From Pseudomonadota bacterium (GTDB lineage: Bacteria; Pseudomonadota; Gammaproteobacteria; Burkholderiales; SG8-39), in NCBI GenBank assembly GCA_003242425.1, contig QGUL01000045.1, forward strand, positions 1-9,029: DNA of 9,029 nt. The letters run 5' to 3'. A program made the position numbers and the translations under genes. How positions within the stretch are numbered: the first letter of the stretch is position 1; each line of letters begins with the position of its first letter. Below are positions 1 to 6,323 of this stretch, piece after piece. Under the pieces are notes generated by a model that saw only the letters and a program-made list of their open reading frames with translations, made no database searches and was not told the origin of the DNA.

Positions 1-66
1 CCCCCACGAGGCGCAAGTCGGGGCCCTTCGCCCAGGCGATGAACCCGGGGCGTATTGCGCCAGCCG
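1..66. other. Probably degraded sequence at the left contig end
   Basis: The EAL frame stays open here, but the protein reads GAIRPGFIAWAKGPDLRLVG where EAL domains normally have something like AIVRAIIAMAKGLDLRVVAE. The register is right, with several unlikely Pro/Gly/Trp substitutions and C or G runs (cccccac at the very edge). This looks like base-calling or consensus error. Confidence 0.55.
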
Positions 67-2340
67 CCGGGTCGTCGGGCAGGCCGCGGACGAAGGACTG
101 GGCGATCTTGAGGTAGTCGAGCGGAAAACGCTTGAGGTAGTTGAGCGACGAATAGCCGGTGCCGAAGTCGTCGACCGCGATTTCCACGCCGAGCGACTTG
201 ATCTGGCTGAGGATCGAAGCGGTGCGTTCGGGATTCTCCATCAGCATGCTCTCGGTGACTTCGATCTCCAGCCAGCGCGCCGAAACGCGGGTCTCCATCA
301 GCACGGCGTACAACTTCTGCGCGAGCAAGGGATCGCGGAACTCGCTCGCCGGAAGGTTCACGGCCACGCGTCCGACGTCGACGCCCGCGTCCTGCCAGAC
401 GCGCCGCTGCCGGCAGGCCTCGTGCAGCACCCACTCCGTCAGCCGTCCCATCAGCCCCGCCTCTTCCGCCACCGGGATGAATTCGTTCGGCGGGATGAGG
501 CCGCGTTGCGGATGCCGCCAGCGCACCAGCGCCTCCACGCCGGCGATGGAGCCGTCGGCGAGCGACCAGCGCGGCTGATAGTACAGGCACAGTTCGTCGC
601 GCTCGAGCGCCTGGCGCAGGCCGTTGGCGATGTAGAGGTACTGGGTCGCGCGCGCGTTCATCTCGCGCGAGTAGAAACGGAACGCGTTGCGTCCTTCCTC
701 CTTCGCGCGGTACATCGCCGCGTCGCTGTTCATGAACAGCACTTCCGGATCGGTGCCGTCCTCGGGATAGCAGCTGATGCCGATGCTGGCAGTGATATAG
801 AGCTCCTGGCCCTGGATGTGCAGCGGCTTGCCCAGTTCGTCGAGCAGCTTCTGCGCCACCCTCGCCGCGCCATGGTTGTCGTCGATGCTGTCGAGAAGAA
901 TGCCGAACTCGTCGCCGCCGAAACGCGCGACCGCGTCGACTTCGCGCAGGCTGGCGCGCAGCCGCTCGGCCACCGCGCGCAGCACCTCGTCGCCGGCGGC
1001 GTGGCCCAGCGAGTCGTTGATGCTCTTGAAGCGGTCGACGTCGAGCAGCATCACGGCCAGCCGCGCGCCGCTGCGCGCGGCGCGCATGATCGCCTCGGCG
1101 GTACGCTTCTGGAACGAGATCCGGTTGGGCAGGCCTGTCAGCGCATCGTGGTGCGCCTGATGATGGAGCTGCTGCTCGTAGCGCTTCAAAGAGGTGATGT
1201 CGGTACAGATGCCGACGAAGTGGGTGGGCACGCCCGCCTCGCTCTTGACGACGTTCAGCCGCAGATACTGCGGATAGACTTCGCCGTTCTTGCGCCGGTT
1301 CCAGACTTCGCCCGACCATTCCCCGGCGCGGTGCACTTCGTTCCAGAGCTCGGCCGCGAATCCCTGATCGTGGCGGCTCTCGTCGAAGATCGGCGCGGCC
1401 TCGCCATGCACCTCCTCGGGCGCGTAGCCGGTCATCTTGCAGAACGCCGTGTTGACCGAAATCGTCGTGCGATCCTCGGCCATGACGACGACGCCGTCGC
1501 CGATGTTCTCGAAGGCCTTGGCCGACAGGCGCAACTGCTCCTCGGCGCGCCGCCGGTCGGCCAGATCGCGCGCCACCCCGACCACGCCGATGACGGCGCC
1601 GCGGTCGTCGTGCACCGGAGCCCGGAAGATCTCGACCGGATGCTTCACGCCGTCGCAAAACGGCATGATGAACTCCTCGACGCGGCCCGGCGCCACGCCC
1701 CGGATGACGGCCAGATCGCCGGCACGGTAGCGTTCGGCGATGTCGGCCGGGAAGAGATCGGCGTCCGTCTTGCCGACCATCTGCTCGGGCGCGAAACCGA
1801 GCGCCGTCGCGTACGCACGGTTGACCGCGAGATAGCGCGAGTCGAGGTCCTTGAACCAGGCGGCATCGGGAATGTTGTCGAGGATGGTCTGCCGCTGCAG
1901 GGCCTCGGTGCGGCGCAGGGCCTCGATGCGCCGCTGTTCGGTGATGTCGCGGAAGTACCAGACGCGCCCGTAGTATTCGCCATGGGGCGCGATCACCGGC
2001 GCGCCGTAGTAGTCGATGTTGCGGCCGTCTGCGGTTTGCAGCTCGCCGGTGTGCACGACCAGCGTGCCCTCGTCGTCCAGCTCGAACTCGCGGGGCATCT
2101 CGTTCAGATGCACGCGCAGCAGCTCGGCAAGGCGCGTTCCCTGCTGCCGGTCGCAGACGACGAGGCTGCCCCACATTTCGCGGAAGCGGCCGTTGCAGGA
2201 TACGACCTTGCCGTTCTGAACCAGCGCAATGGCGTCCGGGGAGGCTTCGCGCTGCGTCTCCAGCACGGAGCGGTGGTAGGCGATCCGTTCCCGGGCGCGG
2301 CGCTGGCGGGCGAGCGCCGCAAGCAGCGCCACGGCGGAGA
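1..2340 (-). CDS. PAS-PAS-PAS-GGDEF-EAL half of a c-di-GMP turnover protein (C-terminus outside window)
   Basis: This is the cytoplasmic part of a c-di-GMP synthase/phosphodiesterase. It continues the sensor gene at 2104-3234 but lies one frame away; residue numbers here are for the joined protein. Three PAS domains (about 320-432, 443-558, 565-682) end in DIT, RDLAD and DIT turns. The GGDEF domain carries the exact GGDEF motif (919-905, residue 773) and, five residues before it, RxxD (REVD, 946-935), the inhibitory I-site. The EAL domain has EALVRW (535, residue 901), VNLPA, EVTES and DDFGTGYSS (172-155). The usual KID is KIA (Ala at 103-101). The frame is open to the window edge, so the last EAL motifs (AEGVE and beyond) are missing. 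The final ~22 residues match poorly and are probably bad sequence. Family is certain; the balance of synthase and phosphodiesterase activity is unknown. If read alone, a GTG at 2332 could serve as start. Confidence 0.9.
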
Positions 2341-3234
2341 GGGGATGAAGAAGGTCGTGGCGAAGGCGATAGCGCGCTGCACCCGCCGGCGCTCGTAGAA
2401 CGGCGCGAGCGCATCCTCGATCGCAAGCCCCACCGACACGAACACGCCGAAGGCCTCGAGCGTGCGGTAGCTGACGTAACGCGGGGTGTTCTCGAACTGA
2501 CCGGTGCCGACGAAATCGCCCACCGGCGCCTCGCGCAAGGCGTTCATCAGCAGCCCGCCGCGGATGTCGCTGTCGAAGCTGTCGACGCTGCCGGCGCGGC
2601 GCGCCAGCACGTAGCCCTTCAGGTCGCCGAGCATCACCGAGCCGCGCGGACCGAAATCGTCGACCTGGTAGAAATCGATGAAGTACGCCGGTTCGACGCC
2701 GGCGATGACCGCCCCGCCGAAGCCGCCGTCGGCCTTGCGGATCGGTACGGCGATGGGAATGATCCACTTGTGGCTGAGCCGGCCTTTCACGGGTCTGCCG
2801 ATCGCGATCCTGCGCGCGGGATCACCGCGCAGCGCCTGGAAATAGTCGCGATCGCTCATGTCCATGCGCCGGTTGGTGGCGCTGGCGAGCACCAGATCAC
2901 CGGTTTCGTCCAGCACGCCGATGCTCTGCAGCATGCTGGAATCGAGCGCACCCTGCTCGCGCAGCCTATAGAGATCGAGCCCGTTGCCCTGCCGTTCGTA
3001 TTCGTCGGCGACACGGTCCAGGGTCTGCTGCACCGCACGCAGCGTTTTCTCGGTGTGCTGTTCCAGCACCCGCGCGAGCATCGAGCTCTGCTTGACCGCC
3101 GCGGACACTGCGGCCTCGTATTCGTACCTGACCCGTTCGTTGTACAGGAGCCAGACCAATGCGAGTAGCACCGCCGCGACCGCGAGGACCACGAGGCTCC
3201 ATCCGTCCAGAGTTCTTCTTTTGTGAGCTTGCAC
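2104..3234 (-). CDS. Membrane-anchored dCache-like sensor half of the same c-di-GMP protein
   Basis: This is the N-terminal sensory part of the GGDEF-EAL protein. Start is GTG at 3234; an in-frame TAG lies two codons upstream, and a GGGAG ribosome site sits six bases before the GTG. Residues 12-30 form TM1. Residues about 33-280 form a periplasmic domain with dCache/PDC-type features, including DRDYFQ near 129, a WIIPIAVPI strand and a GGAVIAGVEPAYF strand. TM2 is expected at about 285-307, but the frame changes at Pro298 inside it. Beyond that, the 376-residue frame yields a Pro/Ser/Arg-rich tail typical of an out-of-frame read (2340-2104), so real homology ends near 2341. The natural product is one protein of more than 1,078 residues. 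Ligand unknown; dCache domains usually bind small molecules such as amino acids or organic acids. Confidence 0.85.
   Translation of the reverse strand: MQAHKRRTLDGWSLVVLAVAAVLLALVWLLYNERVRYEYEAAVSAAVKQSSMLARVLEQHTEKTLRAVQQTLDRVADEYERQGNGLDLYRLREQGALDSSMLQSIGVLDETGDLVLASATNRRMDMSDRDYFQALRGDPARRIAIGRPVKGRLSHKWIIPIAVPIRKADGGFGGAVIAGVEPAYFIDFYQVDDFGPRGSVMLGDLKGYVLARRAGSVDSFDSDIRGGLLMNALREAPVGDFVGTGQFENTPRYVSYRTLEAFGVFVSVGLAIEDALAPFYERRRVQRAIAFATTFFIPSPPWRCLRRSPASAAPGNGSPTTAPCWRRSAKPPRTPLRWFRTARSYPATAASAKCGAASSSATGSRERALPSCCACI
2341..2344 (-). other. Apparent -1 frameshift in a short homopolymer, splitting the sensor-GGDEF-EAL gene
   Basis: On the coding strand the sequence reads ATC-CCC-TCT-CCG. 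Adding one C to the four-base run gives ATC-CCC-CTC-TCC-GCC-GTG-GCG-CTG-CTT, i.e. IPLSAVALL. That completes a hydrophobic TM2 and runs without a stop through all three PAS domains, GGDEF and EAL. The single-base indel in a homopolymer is seen directly. Whether it is a base-calling error or a real mutation cannot be decided here; damaged contig ends make error somewhat more likely. Confidence 0.85.
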
Positions 3235-3240
3235 CGGCTA

Positions 3241-3245
3241 CTCCC
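3241..3245 (-). promoter_or_regulatory. Ribosome binding site fixing the GTG start of the sensor gene
   Basis: The coding strand reads GGGAG, six bases, then GTG (3234-3232). The in-frame TAG at 3240-3238 excludes any start further upstream, so this site and the GTG together define the N-terminus directly before a basic stretch (HKRR) and TM1. Confidence 0.6.
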
Positions 3246-3272
3246 GAAACAACGCCGGCTCCATGCCTGGCA

Positions 3273-3298
3273 CACCGGCCGGATTGTATGCGCCGGTG
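3273..3298. promoter_or_regulatory. Inverted repeat enclosing a possible -10 element of the minus-strand sensor gene
   Basis: CACCGGC (3273-3279) and GCCGGTG (3292-3298) form a perfect 7-bp inverted repeat with a 12-base centre. On the minus strand the centre holds TACAAT (3288-3283), five of six matches to a sigma-70 -10, which would place the transcript start about 40 bases before the GTG. No good -35 is visible (TCCGGA at the right distance is poor). It could be an operator over the -10, a leader hairpin, or chance in GC-rich DNA. Confidence 0.3.
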
Positions 3299-3438
3299 CG
3301 CGGTGTCCGGATGACTTATTCCCTTATCGGGTGAAAGGTTTGGAACATGCTGCCGAAGATGTCCGCATACAGGAAAAAATCCCCAGTCGACGTGATATCC
3401 GGTTCGGCGGAAAATCTCATAAGCGACCTGCGGGCGAA

Positions 3439-3452
3439 TTGATCTAGGTCCA
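3439..3452 (+). promoter_or_regulatory. Candidate FNR/Anr/Dnr-type box upstream of the sirB-nnrS-hemerythrin operon
   Basis: TTGAT-CTAG-GTCCA matches nine of ten informative positions of the FNR/CRP-family consensus TTGAY-N4-RTCAA. Its centre is 41.5 bases before the ATG at 3487. Context supports it, because nnrS genes are classically controlled by NO- or O2-sensing FNR-family regulators. The weak point is spacing: a class II arrangement would put the transcript start on the ATG itself, and the nearest -10-like hexamer (GATAAG, 3472-3477) is about three bases too close and overlaps the ribosome site. The true start may be elsewhere. Confidence 0.5.
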
Positions 3453-3486
3453 ATCCGCGGCATCCGGTTGGGATAAGGTCCGGACC

Positions 3487-3870
3487 ATGTACCTCACCCT
3501 CAAGCACATCCACGTCACCGCTGTTGCGCTCAGTTTCGCGCTGTTCGCATTGCGGGGCGTCTGGATGCTCCGCGATTCCGCACGGCTGCAGCGCCGCTGG
3601 GTGCGCATCGTGCCGCACGTCGTGGATACCGTCCTGCTGGCAGCCGGCGTTTCGCTGGCGGTGCTGCTGCGTCAGGTGCCCGGCGAGAGCGCGTGGCTGA
3701 CGGCGAAACTGATCGCTCTCGCCCTCTATATCGGCCTGGGGAGCGTCGCGCTGAAGCGCGGCCGTACCCGGGGCATACGCGCGGCGGCATGGCTCGCCGC
3801 GCTGGCGGTGTTCGGCTATATCGTGGCCGTCGCCCTGACCAAGGACCCGCTGCCATGGACCGGGGTATGA
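3487..3870 (+). CDS. SirB-family inner-membrane protein
   Basis: A 127-residue integral membrane protein of the SirB family (SirB2/YchQ type), at the family's usual size. Four hydrophobic segments lie at about 9-28, 44-62, 72-88 and 98-117. The N-terminus (LKHIHV, then ALFALRG) is the typical SirB opening; His7, His9 and His44 are possible membrane metal or haem ligands, which is inference. Biochemical function is not established; the name comes from a Salmonella invasion-gene regulator locus. The ATG is preceded by TAAGG with eight bases spacing. Its 3' end overlaps the next gene: its TGA (3868-3870) lies inside the nnrS coding region, so the two are probably translationally coupled. As first gene of the operon it would share the candidate FNR-type box at 3439-3452. 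A membrane partner of the NnrS protein is plausible but unproven. Confidence 0.85.
   Translation: MYLTLKHIHVTAVALSFALFALRGVWMLRDSARLQRRWVRIVPHVVDTVLLAAGVSLAVLLRQVPGESAWLTAKLIALALYIGLGSVALKRGRTRGIRAAAWLAALAVFGYIVAVALTKDPLPWTGV
3841..3845 (+). promoter_or_regulatory. Ribosome binding site favouring the ATG at 3855 for nnrS
   Basis: AAGGA lies inside the 3' end of the sirB-like gene, nine bases before ATG 3855. The next in-frame ATG (3867, part of an ATGA overlap with the sirB stop) would be 21 bases from it and has only a GGGG one base upstream. Both starts remain possible and differ by four residues. Confidence 0.45.
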
Positions 3871-5120
3871 GCCTCAATACCGCCCTGCCGCCCGGCGCAC
3901 CGTCCCGCTCGACCTGGCAGATCTGGACGGCGGCGCCGCATCGGGTGATGTTCCTGCTCGGCGTGACGCAGACCGTCCTGACCGTCGCATGGTGGCTGAT
4001 CGATCTCGGCGGACGTTACGCCGGGTGGTACGCGGCACCGTCATGGACCGTGCCGCCGGGCTGGGCGCATGCCTTCCTCATGGTGTATGCGCTGTTCCCG
4101 CTGTTCGTGTTCGGCTTCACCATGACCGCCGTCCCCAACTGGACGGGACGGCGCCTCGACCGCCCGGCATGGCTCGGCACGGCCGTTCCGCTGGCGGCGG
4201 GGATCGCGCTGTTCTACGCCGGCCTCGTCCTCGATCGCGGCCTGGCCGCGCTGGGCGTGGCGTTCATGCTCGCCGGCTGGCTCACGGGTGTGTTCCATCT
4301 TGCGCGGCTGGTCGCCGCGAACCGGGCCAAGGACAAACACGCGCTCGGTCTGGTGGTGGTGCTGTGCATCGGGGCAGCGGGCGTGGCGCTGTTCGGCTGG
4401 TCGCTCCATAGCGGCGACTGGCGTCATGCGGAAGTTTCGCGGCGCGCTTCGATGTGGCTCTTTCTGCTGCCGCTGTTCATGGTGGTGAGCCACCGGCTGA
4501 TCCCGTTCTTCTCCAGCCGCGTCATCCGTGATTACGTGATCTACCGCCCCAGGGGATCGCTGCTGATGCTGGCGACGGGTTGCGGCGCGCATTTCCTGCT
4601 CGAACTGTACGCCCTCACGCAATGGACCTGGCTGGTCGATTTTCCGATGGCCGCGTGGGTGGGCTATCTTGCCCTGCGCTGGGGCCTGACGCAGAGTTTC
4701 CGCGTCAAACTGCTCAGCATGCTGCACCTGGCGCTGGTGATGCTGGCAGCAGCGCTCGCGTTCCACGGGGTCGCCAGTCTCGCCGAGTTGCTGGGCTATC
4801 CGGGCCTGTTCGGGCTGGGCCCGCTGCACGCGCTCGCGATCGCGTATTTCACCGCCATGACGGTGGCGATGGTGTCGCGCGTCTCGCTGGGCCATTCCGG
4901 CCGCGCCCTGGAAGCGGACCCGCTCACCTGGCGCTGCTTCCAGGCCGTGCTCGCCGTGGCGCTGATCCGCGTCGTGAGCGACTTCGCATTCCTGCCCGCA
5001 GGCGCGCGTATAGGATTGCTGCTCGCCGCCGCGGCCGCCTGGCTGGCCGTGCTCGGCCCGTGGAGCGCGCGCTACGCGCCCATGTATCTGCGTCCCCGCG
5101 CGGACGGCAAACCGGGGTAG
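3855..5120 (+). CDS. nnrS: NnrS-family haem/copper membrane protein, nitric-oxide response
   Basis: A 421-residue polytopic membrane protein of about 12 hydrophobic segments, near the usual NnrS length. Family signatures seen: HRVMFLLG near 29, a PNWTGRR motif at 94-100 after FGFTMTAV, SHRLIPFF at 212-219, and HALAIAYFTAMT (325-336) followed by SLGHSGR (344-350). His72, 213, 291, 325 and 347 sit in or near membrane segments and are candidate haem/copper ligands. NnrS proteins are haem- and copper-containing and linked to denitrification and NO tolerance; the exact reaction is unclear. Start chosen at 3855 on ribosome-site spacing, with 3867 as alternative; the frame is open further upstream, but that part overlaps the sirB-like gene and is not homologous. 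It overlaps the upstream gene by 16 bases and is followed four bases later by the hemerythrin gene, so one operon is likely. Confidence 0.9.
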   Translation: MDRGMSLNTALPPGAPSRSTWQIWTAAPHRVMFLLGVTQTVLTVAWWLIDLGGRYAGWYAAPSWTVPPGWAHAFLMVYALFPLFVFGFTMTAVPNWTGRRLDRPAWLGTAVPLAAGIALFYAGLVLDRGLAALGVAFMLAGWLTGVFHLARLVAANRAKDKHALGLVVVLCIGAAGVALFGWSLHSGDWRHAEVSRRASMWLFLLPLFMVVSHRLIPFFSSRVIRDYVIYRPRGSLLMLATGCGAHFLLELYALTQWTWLVDFPMAAWVGYLALRWGLTQSFRVKLLSMLHLALVMLAAALAFHGVASLAELLGYPGLFGLGPLHALAIAYFTAMTVAMVSRVSLGHSGRALEADPLTWRCFQAVLAVALIRVVSDFAFLPAGARIGLLLAAAAAWLAVLGPWSARYAPMYLRPRADGKPG

Positions 5121-5124
5121 ACTG

Positions 5125-5733
5125 ATGAACGCCATGCAGTTCCAACCGCTACAACATGCCGCACCGGGTTTCGACGACCCGATCGGTCTGCTCAAGGCCT
5201 GCCACATGCGCATCGAGCAGCGCTGCGCGCTGCTGTCGCGCATCATGGAGCACATGGCCAAGCACGGCGCCGATCAGCAGGCCAAGCAGGCCTGCGGCAT
5301 GGTGATGCAGTACTTCGACACTGCAGCACCGCAGCATCACTGCGACGAGGAAGAGGATCTCTTCCCGGCGTTGCTGCGTCACGCCAAGCGTTCGCAGAAG
5401 AAGAAACTGCGGATACTGATCCAGGACCTGGAAGCCGACCACGTCGAAATGGAACGGGCGTGGCGAACGCTGCGGGCGAACCTGGAGGACGTGATCGCGG
5501 GCCGCTCGCAGGCGCTCGACCCGGATATCGTCGACCGCTTCCAGACCATTCATTTCGCGCACATCCAGCGCGAGGAAGCCGAGGCCTTCTCCATCGCGGC
5601 CGAATGCCTGCCGCCCGAGGTGCTGGAACGGATCGGCCGCGCCATGGCCGCGCGGCGCAACGTCTCCTACCCCGACGCCGGGCCGCTCGCCTCGACGCAG
5701 TCCTCGCCCGGGCAGTCCGCCAGCCCGGCCTGA
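5125..5733 (+). CDS. Hemerythrin-like HHE-domain di-iron protein
   Basis: A 202-residue soluble protein with one hemerythrin/HHE cation-binding four-helix bundle (about 18-160). The metal pattern is visible: His27 in helix 1 (KACHMRIEQRC), His71/His72 with Glu75/Glu76 in QHHCDEEEDLFPAL, His106-Glu110 (HVEME), and His143/His146 with Glu150. Such domains bind a di-iron centre and reversibly bind O2 or NO, or act in iron-sulfur repair; which applies here is not visible. The HHE core is followed by a short helix and a disordered Ser/Pro/Ala tail (183-202). GGGG seven bases before ATG 5125 is a fair ribosome site; Met4 is an alternative. The four-base gap after nnrS and shared strand indicate one operon, which favours an NO- or O2-related role. 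Confidence 0.9.
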   Translation: MNAMQFQPLQHAAPGFDDPIGLLKACHMRIEQRCALLSRIMEHMAKHGADQQAKQACGMVMQYFDTAAPQHHCDEEEDLFPALLRHAKRSQKKKLRILIQDLEADHVEMERAWRTLRANLEDVIAGRSQALDPDIVDRFQTIHFAHIQREEAEAFSIAAECLPPEVLERIGRAMAARRNVSYPDAGPLASTQSSPGQSASPA

Positions 5734-5754
5734 GCACGGCTCCGCTCAGAGCCG
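5730..5754. terminator. Hairpins in the convergent gap between the hemerythrin and Mut7-C genes
   Basis: Two mutually exclusive perfect 6-bp stems fill the 12-base gap and both stop codons: CTGAGC (5730-5735) with GCTCAG (5744-5749), and CGGCTC (5737-5742) with GAGCCG (5749-5754). Being symmetrical they could act for both transcripts. Neither is followed by a T run on either strand, so this is a possible, not a standard, intrinsic terminator. Confidence 0.35.
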
Positions 5755-6234
5755 CCATTCCGGAAAGCGTTCGCGCAGCCGCCCCAGCATGCGCGCCGTG
5801 TGCGAACCGGGCCAGTAGACGCGCGCACAGCCCGGACAGCGGCGCACGAGCGCGATCGGCATCTCCAGGCCGCGCGGCACGCGCAGGCGGTACTCCTCCT
5901 CGCTCACCGGCTGCAGGGGCGTATTGCAAACCATGCAGCGCGTGAAGCACGCGGCAGGCGCTTCGATGCGGCAGGCGCTCACCACTTCGCGCAGTTGCAA
6001 CAGCGGATCGTCCGATACGATGCGCAGCACGCGCGCCGGACGCAGATGCTCGATCAGATGGCGGTCGCGCGTGAGCACGATGCGCCGTTCGTAATCGGCG
6101 CGCATCACCAGGCTGTGGTCGTCGGCCGCGGCGTCGTACCAGGTGTCGTAACCCAGCATGCGCAGCCAGCGCGCCAGCCGGCCGAGCATGGCATCGGCGA
6201 GGAAACGGTACGCTTCGTTCGCTGCGTCGTTCAT
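5746..6234 (-). CDS. Mut7-C RNase-domain protein with C-terminal zinc ribbon
   Basis: A 162-residue protein of the Mut7-C family (PIN-like RNase fold plus zinc ribbon), full length for stand-alone bacterial members. The N-terminal half has FLADAMLGRLARWLRMLGYD (11-30) with Asp14, then DD at 38-39 and LTRDRHL (54-60) with Asp57; these acidic residues are the expected PIN-like metal site. The C-terminal half has CMVC (Cys100, Cys103) and CPGC (Cys133, Cys136), a four-cysteine zinc ribbon, followed by the family's YWPGSH stretch. It is predicted to be cytoplasmic, with substrate unknown. The ATG at 6234 follows AGGGGACG, a strong but close ribosome site. The gene converges on the hemerythrin gene and diverges from ubiU; the FNR-type box at 6273-6286 is about 45 bases from its start, so shared control is possible. 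Confidence 0.85.
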   Translation of the reverse strand: MNDAANEAYRFLADAMLGRLARWLRMLGYDTWYDAAADDHSLVMRADYERRIVLTRDRHLIEHLRPARVLRIVSDDPLLQLREVVSACRIEAPAACFTRCMVCNTPLQPVSEEEYRLRVPRGLEMPIALVRRCPGCARVYWPGSHTARMLGRLRERFPEWRL

Positions 6235-6272
6235 CGTCCCCTGCGCGCGGCGGAACCGGATGTCGCGCCGAT

Positions 6273-6286
6273 GTGACGGTCATCAA
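6273..6286 (+). promoter_or_regulatory. Candidate FNR/Anr/Dnr-type box between the Mut7-C gene and ubiU
   Basis: GTGAC-GGTC-ATCAA matches nine of ten informative positions of TTGAY-N4-RTCAA. The centre (6279.5) is 44.5 bases before the ubiU ATG. CATCAT (6309-6314), four of six matches to a -10, is centred 32 bases downstream, the exact class II FNR spacing. ubiUV/ubiUVT genes are known to be under Fnr in E. coli and Anr-type control in Pseudomonas. The site is also about 45 bases from the divergent Mut7-C start, but no -10 is seen that way. Confidence 0.6.
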
Positions 6287-6323
6287 ACCCGCTCCCGTAC
6301 GTCCGCGCCATCATCGCGCTCCG

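Noticed and set aside
2104..2340. The C-terminal tail of the 376-residue sensor frame as a genuine protein end
   Set aside because: The tail is Ser/Pro/Arg/Ala-rich with no PAS character, while the alternative frame over the same bases encodes a good TM2 and PAS domain.
422..2398. A 658-residue plus-strand open frame
   Set aside because: It is the antisense of the PAS-GGDEF-EAL coding sequence, whose minus frame carries exact GGDEF, EAL and DDFGTG motifs. The plus product is His/Arg/Ala-rich with no recognisable domain, a common high-GC shadow.
3223..3447. A 74-residue plus-strand open frame in the gap between the sensor gene and sirB
   Set aside because: It overlaps the start of the sensor gene, has no ribosome site or recognisable domain, and its composition looks like non-coding sequence.
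3693..3854. Upstream extension of the nnrS frame to an earlier ATG
   Set aside because: It overlaps most of the sirB-like gene out of frame and its residues are Arg/Gly/Pro-rich without NnrS similarity; ATG 3855 has a suitable ribosome site.
4041..5261. A 406-residue minus-strand open frame opposite nnrS
   Set aside because: It is Gln/Arg/His-rich shadow sequence, with the clear NnrS protein on the opposite strand.
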